NCBI GenBank assembly: GCA_945928575.1
Contig: CAMENP010000010.1
Span: forward strand, 23,041 to 87,040
Origin: an uncultured Butyrivibrio sp.
GTDB lineage: Bacteria; Bacillota; Clostridia; Lachnospirales; Lachnospiraceae
Direction: 5' to 3'
DNA length: 64,000 nt
The position numbers and the translations under genes are program-made. This document shows, piece by piece, positions 33,656-42,668 of this stretch. Under the pieces are notes generated by a model. That model saw only the letters and a list, made by a program, of their open reading frames with translations. It had not been told where the DNA came from and searched no databases. Positions within the stretch are counted from its first letter, which is position 1; each line of letters opens with the position of its first letter.

Positions 33656-35329
33656 GTGGCAACTACTACAATAGACGCAGAGGTTCTTAAGAAGCTTTTT
33701 CTTGCCGGTGCGGCTAATCTTGAAGCTAAGAAAGAATGGATTAATGATTTGAATGTATTCCCTGTACCGGACGGAGATACAGGTACTAATATGACATTGA
33801 CAATAATGTCTGCAGCCAAAGAAGTTAATTCACTCGCTGACCCTACAATGCAGACACTTTCAAAAGCAATTTCCGGCGGTTCATTAAGAGGCGCAAGAGG
33901 TAATTCCGGAGTTATACTTTCACAGTTGCTCAGAGGATTCACCAAGGTCGTTCGTGATTATGATGAACTCGATTCCATTATTATATCTACGGCATTCCAG
34001 AAGGCTGTTGAGACTGCATATAAGGCCGTAATGAAGCCGAAGGAAGGAACCATACTTACCGTTGCCAGAGGAATGGCAGATAAGATTCTTGATCTTTCAA
34101 CAGAGATAGATGATTTGGAAGAATTACTTGATAAAGTTATCAAATACGGAGATGAGGTACTTGAGCATACACCGGATTTGCTTCCTGTACTTAAACAGGC
34201 CGGTGTTGTGGATTCCGGCGGACAGGGTCTTATGCAGATCATGAAGGGTGCATATGATGCACTTATGGGTAAAGAGGTTAATTACGAAGCAGTTGCAGGA
34301 CAGGGCGGACCTTCCGGATCTTCTGAAGTATCTGCACAGGGACTTGAAGAGAAAGAAATCAAGTTCGGCTATTGTACTGAATTTATCGTTATGCTTGAGA
34401 AACCGTATGATGCGGCTAAGGAAGCTGAATTCAAGGCATATCTTGAGTCGATAGGTGATTCGATCGTATTGGTGTCGGATGATGAGATCGTTAAGGTGCA
34501 TGTTCATACCAATCATCCGGGACTTGCATTTGAAAAAGGACTTACATTTGGTTCACTTACCAAAATGAAAGTTGATAACATGCGCGAAGAACATCAGGAA
34601 AGAGTTATAGCCAATGCCGAGAAGGTCGCAAAGGAACAGGCTGAACAGGTCAAGAAAGATGAGCCGAAGAAGAAATACGGATTTATATCAGTATCGGCGG
34701 GCGAAGGTTTAAGTGAGATTTTTAAAAGCCTTGGTGTTGATTATATAATCGAAGGCGGACAGACAATGAACCCAAGTACGGAAGATATGCTGAATGCCAT
34801 CGATAAGGTCAATGCGGAGAATGTATTCATTTTCCCTAATAATTCCAATATTATTCTTGCTGCCAATCAGGCACAGAGCATTGTTGATGACAAGAATATA
34901 ATTGTTATTCCTACGAAAACCATTCCGCAGGGAATATCGGCGCTTATCGCGTACTCAGAAGAAGCAACTCCGGAAGAGAATACAGAAGCGATGACAGAAG
35001 AAATCACCAATGTTAAGTCCGGCTCCGTGACGTATGCCGTACGTGATACGGAAATTGATGACAAGACCATCAAGCAGGGCGATATAATGGGTATCGGAGA
35101 TAAGACAATCCTTTCTGTGGGACAGAGTATCCAGGATGTCACCAAAGATATGATTGAGCAGCTTGCGGGCGACGATGCTGAGCTTATAAGTATCTATTAC
35201 GGTTCAGATGTTACCGAGGAAGATGCCAATGCACTTGCCGAAGCAGTCGAGGCCGTATATCCGGACGTTGATGTTGAGGTAAATTACGGCGGACAGCCAA
35301 TTTATTATTATATTTTATCTGTTGAGTAA
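33656..35329 (+). CDS. DAK2-domain fatty acid kinase-like protein (FakA/YloV family)
   Basis: The 557-residue protein starts at GTG 33656 behind AAGGAGG. Residues 1-205 are the DAK2 kinase domain: FLAGAANLEAKKEWINDLNVFPVPDGDTGTNM (split as LNVFPVPDGDTGTNM with the nucleotide and magnesium aspartates) and SLRGARGNSGVILSQLLRGF. A middle domain (about 225-320) has KFGYCTEFIVML and VHVHTNHPGLA, and the C-terminal domain (about 340-557) has FISVSAGEGLSEIFKSLGVD. This is the FakA layout; FakA phosphorylates fatty acids held by FakB. No fakB gene is in the window, so the substrate is inferred from family only. Confidence 0.9.
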   Translation: MATTTIDAEVLKKLFLAGAANLEAKKEWINDLNVFPVPDGDTGTNMTLTIMSAAKEVNSLADPTMQTLSKAISGGSLRGARGNSGVILSQLLRGFTKVVRDYDELDSIIISTAFQKAVETAYKAVMKPKEGTILTVARGMADKILDLSTEIDDLEELLDKVIKYGDEVLEHTPDLLPVLKQAGVVDSGGQGLMQIMKGAYDALMGKEVNYEAVAGQGGPSGSSEVSAQGLEEKEIKFGYCTEFIVMLEKPYDAAKEAEFKAYLESIGDSIVLVSDDEIVKVHVHTNHPGLAFEKGLTFGSLTKMKVDNMREEHQERVIANAEKVAKEQAEQVKKDEPKKKYGFISVSAGEGLSEIFKSLGVDYIIEGGQTMNPSTEDMLNAIDKVNAENVFIFPNNSNIILAANQAQSIVDDKNIIVIPTKTIPQGISALIAYSEEATPEENTEAMTEEITNVKSGSVTYAVRDTEIDDKTIKQGDIMGIGDKTILSVGQSIQDVTKDMIEQLAGDDAELISIYYGSDVTEEDANALAEAVEAVYPDVDVEVNYGGQPIYYYILSVE

Positions 35330-35340
35330 TCGGGTGGATT

Positions 35341-37389
35341 ATGCGTATTAATGAACTTAAAGGTATAGGAGATAAAACAGAGAAGCTTTTTAACAAACTT
35401 AATGTGTATACCACCGAGGATTTAATACATTTTTATCCGAGAACTTACGATGTGTATGAAGAACCTGTTAAGGTGTCTGAGATGACAGATACGAAGACAT
35501 ATGCCATATGGGGAACAGTTGTTTCATCATGTGAGCTTGTAAATGCCGGACGTTACAGAATCCTATCCGTATATGTTGCGGATGATGACGGTGCGCGTAT
35601 CAAATTAACATGGTTTAACATGCCTTTTCTCAAAAACAATTTAAAACGTGGATATAGATATATATTCAGAGGTGAGGCTGCTTTCAGAGGCAGCCTCGTT
35701 TTTATGGAACAGCCGGTAATGTATTCTTATGATGCGTATATGCAGAAAATGAACACGATGCAGCCGGTGTACAGACTTACCGCGGGACTTACCAATAATG
35801 CTGTTACCAAGGCGGTGAAGCAGTGTCTTGATATATTCCATACGGAAGAATATCTGCCTGAAGATGTAATCAATGACACTGGTGTCACAGGTCTGGGGAA
35901 GGCGATGCATGATATACATTTTCCGGAGAACATGGACTCTTTTGCGGCTGCAAGGAAAAGACTGGCATTTGATGAATTTTTTATTTTTACACTTGCAATG
36001 AGAAGTCTTTCGCGTGGTACACATGACGGAGAGACCGGATATATTATTCCAGGATCACCGTATTCGGAACAGATTCTTAAAAATCTCGGCTATAAACTTA
36101 CAAACGCACAGCAAAAAGTGTATTCTGAGATACTTAATGATATGTCCGGACATAAGATAATGAACAGGCTTATTCAGGGGGATGTTGGTTCCGGCAAGAC
36201 AATCATTGCCCTTCTTGCGATGATCGATGCAGCATACAGCGGATATCAGTCTGCGCTTATGGCGCCTACAGAAGTATTGGCAACACAGCATTATGAGACA
36301 TTTTCCCATATAATTGAGACTAATAACCTGCCGGTTAAATGTATCCTTATGACGGGTGCGATGACCGCCGCTGCCAAAAGGGAGGCACATAGAATGGCTG
36401 CGGAAGGTGAGGCTGATATTGTAATAGGAACGCATGCTGTAATAACCGATAACGTTTCGTTTGACAGACTTGCACTTGTGGTAACGGATGAACAGCACAG
36501 ATTCGGCGTGAAACAACGTGAAGCATTGCATCATAAGGGCAATAAACCGCACATAATTGTTATGAGTGCAACACCGATTCCGCGTTCACTTGCGATAATA
36601 TTGTATGGGGATCTTGATATTTCCGTCATTGACGAAAAACCGGCGATGCGTCTTCCAATCAAAAATTGCGTTGTTGATGATTCATACAGGCCTAATGCAT
36701 ACCGATTTATACAGAAAGAACTGGACAAAGGTCATCAGGCATATATTATCTGTCCGATGGCTAAAGAGAGCGATGAAGAAGATAATAAGCTGGAAAATGT
36801 TGTAGAATATGCAGCCGGATTAAAAGAAAAATTTCCTCCGCATGTAAGAATTGAATATCTGCACGGTAAACTGAAACCGTCTGTCAAGAATGATATTATG
36901 GAACGTTTTGCGCAGGGAGAAATAGACATATTGGTTTCCACAACGGTTGTTGAAGTCGGAATTAATGTCCCGAATGCAACGGTTATGGTAGTGGAAAATG
37001 CTGAGAGATTCGGACTTGCCGGACTGCATCAGTTACGCGGACGTGTGGGACGAGGCGATGCCCAGTCATATTGTATTTTTATCAGTAATACAAGAAATAC
37101 CCTTACAAAGGAAAGACTTAATATACTTAAAGAAAGTAATGATGGCTTCTATATATCCGAACAGGACCTTAAACTTCGCGGACCGGGTGATATGCTCGGT
37201 GTCAGACAGAGCGGAGATTTCGGATTTATGATTGCGGATATTTACACGGATGCAGCAACACTTAAACTTGCAGCGGATGAAGCTGACAAAGTTATGGAAC
37301 GCTTCAGGAGTGACGACCCTGAATATGATAAATTACGTCATGCCGCTGACGATTATATGCGGACAAGACTTGATAACTTAAATATATAA
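35341..37389 (+). CDS. recG: ATP-dependent DNA helicase RecG
   Basis: The 682-residue helicase begins INELKGIGDKTEKLFNKL, followed by an OB-fold wedge domain (about 60-150). Helicase motifs follow: QGDVGSGKTIIALLAM near 280, MAPTEVLATQH, VVTDEQHRFGVKQRE (DEQH box), MSATPIPRSLAIILYGDLDIS, VSTTVVEVGINVPNAT, and HQLRGRVGRG with the arginine finger. It rewinds stalled forks and branch-migrates Holliday junctions. The start follows the DAK2 gene by 11 bases. Confidence 0.97.
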   Translation: MRINELKGIGDKTEKLFNKLNVYTTEDLIHFYPRTYDVYEEPVKVSEMTDTKTYAIWGTVVSSCELVNAGRYRILSVYVADDDGARIKLTWFNMPFLKNNLKRGYRYIFRGEAAFRGSLVFMEQPVMYSYDAYMQKMNTMQPVYRLTAGLTNNAVTKAVKQCLDIFHTEEYLPEDVINDTGVTGLGKAMHDIHFPENMDSFAAARKRLAFDEFFIFTLAMRSLSRGTHDGETGYIIPGSPYSEQILKNLGYKLTNAQQKVYSEILNDMSGHKIMNRLIQGDVGSGKTIIALLAMIDAAYSGYQSALMAPTEVLATQHYETFSHIIETNNLPVKCILMTGAMTAAAKREAHRMAAEGEADIVIGTHAVITDNVSFDRLALVVTDEQHRFGVKQREALHHKGNKPHIIVMSATPIPRSLAIILYGDLDISVIDEKPAMRLPIKNCVVDDSYRPNAYRFIQKELDKGHQAYIICPMAKESDEEDNKLENVVEYAAGLKEKFPPHVRIEYLHGKLKPSVKNDIMERFAQGEIDILVSTTVVEVGINVPNATVMVVENAERFGLAGLHQLRGRVGRGDAQSYCIFISNTRNTLTKERLNILKESNDGFYISEQDLKLRGPGDMLGVRQSGDFGFMIADIYTDAATLKLAADEADKVMERFRSDDPEYDKLRHAADDYMRTRLDNLNI

Positions 37390-37402
37390 ACAGGAGTACA
37401 CT

Positions 37403-38065
37403 ATGATATTATATGTGATCAGACACGGAGAAACCAAATGGAATGTTGAGAGACGTCTTCAGGGACGCAGCGACGTTGAATTGAATGAATACGGAATTTA
37501 TCTCGCGGAAGTTACAGCCGAGGCGCTTAAAGATGTTAATTTTGATGTAATATATTCAAGCCCCCTTATAAGAGCATACAAGACGGCGGAAATTATAAGA
37601 GGAGACCGCAATATCAGTATTAAAACCGATGACAGACTTAAGGAGATGTGCTTTGGAATATACGAAGGCATGCCGTCGGATAAGGTGCCGGCAGATTTTG
37701 CGAATTTTTTTGAGGCGCCCGACAAATTTAAAGCGATGGAAGGCGGAGAAAGCTTTCAGGATGTGATTGCGAGGACGGCGTCATTTATAGAGGATGTGAT
37801 CGTGCCGGCATCACACAGCATTTCTACGATGCTTGTGGTCGCACACGGGGCGCTTAACAATGCACTTGCGCTTAATTTATTGCATCGTGAGCTTAAAGAT
37901 TATTGGGCAGGTGTATTTCCGCGTAATTGCAGTACATCGATTTACGATATCGAAGGACATGATTTTAAATGCCTTGAGTATGGTAAAATATACTATAAAG
38001 AAGACGAGGAACATGCACGTAAATTAAAATATACACCTAATCAGGACATGGGAGGTGAAGAATAA
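37403..38065 (+). CDS. Histidine phosphatase family protein
   Basis: The 220-residue enzyme has the phosphoglycerate-mutase-like signature VIRHGETKWNVERRLQGR with the catalytic His at residue 8, SSPLIRAYKTAE, an acid in EMCFGIYEGM, and the second His in VVAHGALNN. Members include CobC-type and phosphoserine phosphatases as well as broad metabolite phosphatases, and the sequence does not separate them. AGGAG precedes the ATG. It lies between recG and rsmD, with its GGAGGTGA end serving as the rsmD ribosome binding site. Confidence 0.88.
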   Translation: MILYVIRHGETKWNVERRLQGRSDVELNEYGIYLAEVTAEALKDVNFDVIYSSPLIRAYKTAEIIRGDRNISIKTDDRLKEMCFGIYEGMPSDKVPADFANFFEAPDKFKAMEGGESFQDVIARTASFIEDVIVPASHSISTMLVVAHGALNNALALNLLHRELKDYWAGVFPRNCSTSIYDIEGHDFKCLEYGKIYYKEDEEHARKLKYTPNQDMGGEE

Positions 38066-38066
38066 G

Positions 38067-38618
38067 ATGAGAGTCATAGCAGGCAGCCGCAGGAGCCTTC
38101 CGCTTAAAACACCGGCCGGAACAGACACGCGTCCAACGGAAGACAGAACAAAAGAGACACTTTTTAATGTATTACAAAGCGATATATATGGTTCGCGGTT
38201 TCTGGATTTGTTTTCAGGAAGCGGCGGGATTGCAATTGAAGCATTAAGCCGCGGCGCCGAGATGGCGGTCCTCGTTGAAAATAATACAACAGCGATAAAC
38301 TGCATCAATGAAAATCTTAAGTTTACCAAATTCACCGATAAAGCAGTACTGATGCAGACAGATGTATTTGCAGCGCTCGACAGACTTAAAGGCGGCCTTC
38401 CGTTTGATATTGTTTTTATGGATCCGCCATATAAAGCGGGATATGAACCTGAGATTTTTAACAAATTAAAATCGTGTGATTATATTACAGAAGATACGAT
38501 AATAATTGTGGAAGCATCCAAGGAAACTGATTTTGATTTTCTTGAAGATGAAGGCTTTGAAATTTACAAATCCAAAGTCTATAAGACCAATAAACATGTT
38601 TTTATCCGCAGAAAATAA
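38067..38618 (+). CDS. rsmD: 16S rRNA (guanine-966-N2) methyltransferase
   Basis: The 183-residue protein begins MRVIAGSRRSLPLKTP and has the SAM-binding LDLFSGSGGIAIEALSRGA and the catalytic motif IVFMDPPYKAGYE (DPPY for N2-guanine methylation). It modifies G966 in helix 31 of 16S rRNA. ATG 38067 is chosen over the upstream frame start at 38055 because GGAGGTGA lies at the right distance. In many Firmicutes coaD follows; here a coiled-coil protein gene and ylbJ follow instead. Confidence 0.94.
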   Translation: MRVIAGSRRSLPLKTPAGTDTRPTEDRTKETLFNVLQSDIYGSRFLDLFSGSGGIAIEALSRGAEMAVLVENNTTAINCINENLKFTKFTDKAVLMQTDVFAALDRLKGGLPFDIVFMDPPYKAGYEPEIFNKLKSCDYITEDTIIIVEASKETDFDFLEDEGFEIYKSKVYKTNKHVFIRRK

Positions 38619-38654
38619 ATCCGACAAAAAAATAATACGAAATGCAAAATGCTA

Positions 38655-38683
38655 TTGTAATACATAAGAGTAAGTGATATTAT
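38655..38683 (+). promoter_or_regulatory. Probable promoter of the coiled-coil protein gene
   Basis: TTGTAA (38655-38660) and TATTAT (38678-38683) are 17 bases apart, in AT-rich DNA 31 bases before the ATG. Confidence 0.5.
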
Positions 38684-38714
38684 ATAACATATACAGTTAC
38701 AAGGAGAGTGGACT

Positions 38715-39347
38715 ATGAGCAGAATCGAACAAATTATAGGCGAATTAGAAGATTATATATCAAGCTGCAGACCAATACCTCTTTCAAGCACTAAGATTGC
38801 TGTTAATAAAGAGGATATAGATGAACTTATCAGGGAACTCAGACTGAAGACGCCTGATGAGATTAAGAAATACCAGAAACTCATCAGCAATAAGGAAGCT
38901 ATACTTGCGGATGCCAAAGAGCAGGCTGACCAGATGATCCGTGAGGCACAGATACATACGGAAGAACTTATCAATGAGCATGAGATAATGCAGCGTGCAT
39001 ATGAACAGGCCAACGCGTTGATTGATGATGCTTCCAAGAAAGCACAGCAGATTGTTGACCAGGCTACAACAGATGCGAACAATATCAGACTTGGAGCGAT
39101 TCAGTACACGGATGAGATGCTTGCGAACCTTCAGATGTTAATTGAGCATTCGCTTGAGAGCAATAAATCCAAGTACGAGAGTCTCATCGGAGCACTTGAG
39201 AAGGATCTCAATATCGTTGTATCCAACCGTAAGGAATTAAGACCTGAGCCGGAGAAAGTTGCCGCACAGGAAGAACTTGCCGCAGGAGTTAAGGCAGTTA
39301 TGGATGATGAGGATAATGATACTGAAGATACAGACGATGAAGAATAA
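38715..39347 (+). CDS. Cytoplasmic coiled-coil protein (often labelled ATPase), unknown function
   Basis: The 210-residue protein starts MSRIEQIIGELEDYISSCRP and is predicted as continuous helix from about residue 35 to 185, with heptad-like Ala/Glu/Gln-rich stretches such as AKEQADQMIREAQIHTEELI and KKAQQIVDQATTDANNIRLG. The last 25 residues are strongly acidic. The middle resembles peripheral-stalk subunits of ATPases and DivIVA-like coils, which explains the frequent ATPase label in Clostridia, but no nucleotide-binding motif is present. A promoter lies upstream. It converges on ylbJ with only nine bases between the stops and no visible terminator. Confidence 0.8.
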   Translation: MSRIEQIIGELEDYISSCRPIPLSSTKIAVNKEDIDELIRELRLKTPDEIKKYQKLISNKEAILADAKEQADQMIREAQIHTEELINEHEIMQRAYEQANALIDDASKKAQQIVDQATTDANNIRLGAIQYTDEMLANLQMLIEHSLESNKSKYESLIGALEKDLNIVVSNRKELRPEPEKVAAQEELAAGVKAVMDDEDNDTEDTDDEE

Positions 39348-39356
39348 TCATTATAC

Positions 39357-40277
39357 CTATTGAATTTTAAATATAATTTCAAACAAATATGTACATACAA
39401 ATGCTACAGCCATTGTGATTAATTTGGAGATGATATATTTCCTGCGGTCAATCACATTACCGGTATCGACACCGAAGGTCTGGAATATCCCGGAAATACC
39501 GCCGAATGCGAGCGCCGGAATTATTAGAAGCAGAAGTGTGTGCATATTTTTTATGCTGTCCGCAAGTGCATTTAAGCCTGTTGTCACCTCCAAAGCCGCG
39601 CAGATAAATGGAGCAAAACGCATGGGGACTAACATAACCCAGTTTGCTGCAATGGAGAAGACAATTATATATCCGCCAAGCTTAGCTATATTGGTCAGTG
39701 AATTAATGACAGCCATATCAAAGAAATTCCCGGAATGGCCGGAAGCATAAAAGGTGGGACCGGGAACAGTCTGTCTGCCGCGGAAAAAAGTGAGTTTAAT
39801 TATTATAGTTGACAATAAAATAATTATGTAAAAAAGAGCAAGCACAGGGGCGATCATTGACGAATCTTTAAGTATGCCGACGCATACGAAACCGGCAATA
39901 AAGGCCGGACTTATGTTATTAAAAGAGCAGGAAAGAAAAGTTGCGGTATTTTTATCAATCCTGCCTTCACGGTACAGACTGACCGCTGAAACCGCACATG
40001 CCGGATACCCAAATAACAGTCCGGCCAATATGCAATATGCGGCATCATCCGGAAGTTTTAATAAACGCGCGGCCGGTTTCATAATAATGGCTGTGTCAGC
40101 GGAAATGCCGGCATATATGAGAAAATTGCTGAGAATCATATATGGCAGCAACGACGGAACGACCGACTCAATCCACAGCGAAATGCCGAGTTTTGCTCCG
40201 TTGAGAACTATAACAGGATGAGTAAGCATAAGTATGAAAAGTGCAATGAATATGATACAGATAAATTTTTTCTTCAT
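39357..40277 (-). CDS. ylbJ: Sporulation integral membrane protein YlbJ
   Basis: The 306-residue protein is almost wholly hydrophobic, with about eight membrane segments, and carries the Gate/nucleoside-recognition-type features of YlbJ: SLWIESVVPSLLPYMILSNFLI, AAYCILAGLLFGYPACA, and SFNNISPAFIAGFVC. In Bacillus ylbJ is expressed in the mother cell and affects spore coat and cortex, so with ytfJ it suggests sporulation ancestry. It is the only reverse-strand gene in this stretch. A candidate reverse promoter (TTCAAA at 40325-40320, TATTAT at 40303-40298, 16 bases apart) lies upstream. Confidence 0.9.
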   Translation of the reverse strand: MKKKFICIIFIALFILMLTHPVIVLNGAKLGISLWIESVVPSLLPYMILSNFLIYAGISADTAIIMKPAARLLKLPDDAAYCILAGLLFGYPACAVSAVSLYREGRIDKNTATFLSCSFNNISPAFIAGFVCVGILKDSSMIAPVLALFYIIILLSTIIIKLTFFRGRQTVPGPTFYASGHSGNFFDMAVINSLTNIAKLGGYIIVFSIAANWVMLVPMRFAPFICAALEVTTGLNALADSIKNMHTLLLLIIPALAFGGISGIFQTFGVDTGNVIDRRKYIISKLITMAVAFVCTYLFEIIFKIQ

Positions 40278-40377
40278 ACTTCAATATATTAGTGTACATA
40301 ATATGTTATTCGATTGATTTTTGAACAGACTTGTGGCAAAATAATAAATGGAAAAATTGGCTTATGGAAGGAATATC

Positions 40378-41832
40378 ATGGAAAGAAAGCTGAAATCATA
40401 CAAACCCGAAAAAGTTATGTTTTATTTTGAAAATATATGTAATATACCGCATATATCACATCATACTGAGGCAATCAGCAGTTATTGTGAGAATTTTGCA
40501 AAAGAACACGGCTTGAAATATTATAGGGACGCGGTCGGAAATGTTGTCATATATAAGAACGCATCCGCCGGATATGAGAATCATGATACCGTTATATTGC
40601 AGGGACATATTGATATGGTTGGCGCAAAGACGAATTCGTCCGGACATGATTTTCTTAAAGACGGGATAGATATAGATGAAGATGCACTTGAAAGCGGATT
40701 TATCACGGCCAGGGATACTACGCTTGGAGCCGATAACGGAATTGCCGCGGCGTATATGTTGGCAATTCTTGATGATGATGCCATCAAACACCCGCCTGTG
40801 GAAGCAGTTTTTACGGTCGATGAAGAAGTAGGACTTTTGGGGGCATCGGTACTTGATACCTCCGTATTACATGGCAGATATATGATAAACATGGACTCTG
40901 AAGAGGAAGGCGAATTCATTACAGGATGTGCCGGCGGACTTAGAAGTGATCTGATATTAGATACCACAACGGCTAAATCGGAGAATACGGTCTTTAAAAT
41001 AATCGTCCAAGGGCTTAAGGGCGGGCATTCGGGCTCGGATATAGGAACCGGACGGCCTTCGGCAAATGTTATCACCGGCCGTGTACTCGAACGTATAAGA
41101 CAGATAGCGGATTTAAGAATAGTAAGCCTTAAAGGCGGCGTTGTTGATAATGCAATATGTAATTACGCGGAGGCTGTCATATCATGTACAGCGGATTATG
41201 ACAGGATTTCAGAATTGTGTGCAATTATGACAAATGAACTGCGGGAGGAATATTCGGGCATTGATGATGATATATTGATTGAAGCGGAAAATGCAGCAAA
41301 TCACGCATCAGAAGCTGCATCAGAGAGTGATACGGACAGAATTATATTATGCCTGCGTCAGCTGCCTTACGGCGTCATAGCAAGGAATGCCGATGATATC
41401 AATATGGTAGAGACTTCACTTAATCCCGGTGTTATGCTGTATGAGAACGGAATATTCAGACTTGGGTATTCGATAAGAAGTTCGCATGCATCGGCCAAAA
41501 GAGAGCTTGCTGACAGGATCAAAGATATGGCAGAGTATGTCGGTGGAAGATGTGAAGAAAGCGGAGATTATCCGTCGTGGCCCCACAGACATAATTCTTC
41601 ACTGTGCAGAACCGCCGGTCAGGTATATAATGAAATGTATCATAAAGAACCGGTGTTTGAAATAATCCATGCCGGACTTGAATGCGGTATTTTTGCCGGA
41701 AAGATGCCGGAACTGGATATTATTTCGTATGGACCGGATATGTATGATGTTCATACTTATGATGAGAGGCTGTCAATCAAATCAGCCGAAAGAGTATATG
41801 ATTTTACACTGAAACTTTTGGAGAGACTTTAA
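40378..41832 (+). CDS. pepD: Aminoacyl-histidine dipeptidase (Xaa-His, M20 family)
   Basis: The 484-residue zinc peptidase has VILQGHIDMVGAK with the first metal His and the catalytic Asp (HxD), DTTLGADNGIAAAYMLAI with the bridging Asp, VEAVFTVDEEVGLLGA with the catalytic base Glu-Glu, and NMDSEEEGEFITGCAGG. A domain inserted in the middle (about 205-390) contains LKGGHSGSDIGTGRPSAN. It cleaves dipeptides such as carnosine-type and other Xaa-Xaa substrates. ATG 40378, behind AAGGA, is preferred over ATG 40348. It reads away from ylbJ. Confidence 0.93.
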   Translation: MERKLKSYKPEKVMFYFENICNIPHISHHTEAISSYCENFAKEHGLKYYRDAVGNVVIYKNASAGYENHDTVILQGHIDMVGAKTNSSGHDFLKDGIDIDEDALESGFITARDTTLGADNGIAAAYMLAILDDDAIKHPPVEAVFTVDEEVGLLGASVLDTSVLHGRYMINMDSEEEGEFITGCAGGLRSDLILDTTTAKSENTVFKIIVQGLKGGHSGSDIGTGRPSANVITGRVLERIRQIADLRIVSLKGGVVDNAICNYAEAVISCTADYDRISELCAIMTNELREEYSGIDDDILIEAENAANHASEAASESDTDRIILCLRQLPYGVIARNADDINMVETSLNPGVMLYENGIFRLGYSIRSSHASAKRELADRIKDMAEYVGGRCEESGDYPSWPHRHNSSLCRTAGQVYNEMYHKEPVFEIIHAGLECGIFAGKMPELDIISYGPDMYDVHTYDERLSIKSAERVYDFTLKLLERL

Positions 41833-41859
41833 TATAGTGGGTATCAGGAGGTATTTAAA

Positions 41860-42660
41860 TTGGAAATTCAATTATGGAAAGAAATTCTTACACCGTACGA
41901 CCTTGCAGTCAGGGAGCTGCTTGTTAAATTTAATCATATAATATCGGAATACCGTTCAAGAAATCTGTATTCTCCGATAGAGACGGTTACGGGAAGGGTT
42001 AAAAGCATATCGAGTATTCTTGAAAAGTGCCGTAAGAAAGATATTCCGATAGAGAATATAACGGAGCAGATTGAGGATATAGCCGGCATGAGGATAATGT
42101 GCCAGTTTGTAGAAGATATATATAAAGTGGTTGATATTATTAAGAACCGCAGTGATATGAAGATTATCCATGAAAAAGATTATATCAAAAATGTTAAACC
42201 GAGCGGATACAGAAGTTATCATTTAATTGTTAATTATAATGTGGAGACAATGGAGGGAACCAAAACTATTTTTGTTGAAATCCAGATCCGTACGCTTGCG
42301 ATGAATTTCTGGGCGACAATAGAACATTCACTTCAGTACAAATACCGTCACAATATACCGGATCACATAAGGAAAAGACTTAATGCCTCGGCTGATGCAA
42401 TATTGAAACTTGATGAAGAGATGTCTTCGATCCATGATGAGATTATGGACGCACAGAGTTCTTTTATAATACATGCAAATATAGTATCCGATATACTTAA
42501 CAATATTCAGAATCTTTATAAGGTTGCAAATAAAAAAGAAGTCATCAAGATACAGGATGAATTTTTTGAAATATACAAGAAAAACGACCTTGAACAGCTC
42601 AGAAGCTTTGCAAGGCAGTTGGATATAATAGCGGAAGGATACAGGGCACAGAGCCTCTGA
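41860..42660 (+). CDS. Small alarmone synthetase (GTP pyrophosphokinase, RelQ/YjbM type)
   Basis: The 266-residue protein is a stand-alone RelA/SpoT synthetase domain without HD, TGS or ACT parts. Key stretches are VKSISSILEKCRKK, IEDIAGMRIMCQFVEDIYKV (ATP/GTP-binding region), KPSGYRSYHLIV and EIQIRTLAMNFWATIEHSL with the catalytic Glu. It makes (p)ppGpp from ATP and GDP or GTP in stress. The start is TTG at 41860, placed 8 bases behind CAGGAGG; no ATG nearby fits. Use of TTG may lower expression. Stand-alone HD hydrolase at 14469-15032 is a possible opponent. Confidence 0.92.
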   Translation: MEIQLWKEILTPYDLAVRELLVKFNHIISEYRSRNLYSPIETVTGRVKSISSILEKCRKKDIPIENITEQIEDIAGMRIMCQFVEDIYKVVDIIKNRSDMKIIHEKDYIKNVKPSGYRSYHLIVNYNVETMEGTKTIFVEIQIRTLAMNFWATIEHSLQYKYRHNIPDHIRKRLNASADAILKLDEEMSSIHDEIMDAQSSFIIHANIVSDILNNIQNLYKVANKKEVIKIQDEFFEIYKKNDLEQLRSFARQLDIIAEGYRAQSL

Positions 42661-42668
42661 ACATTAAG

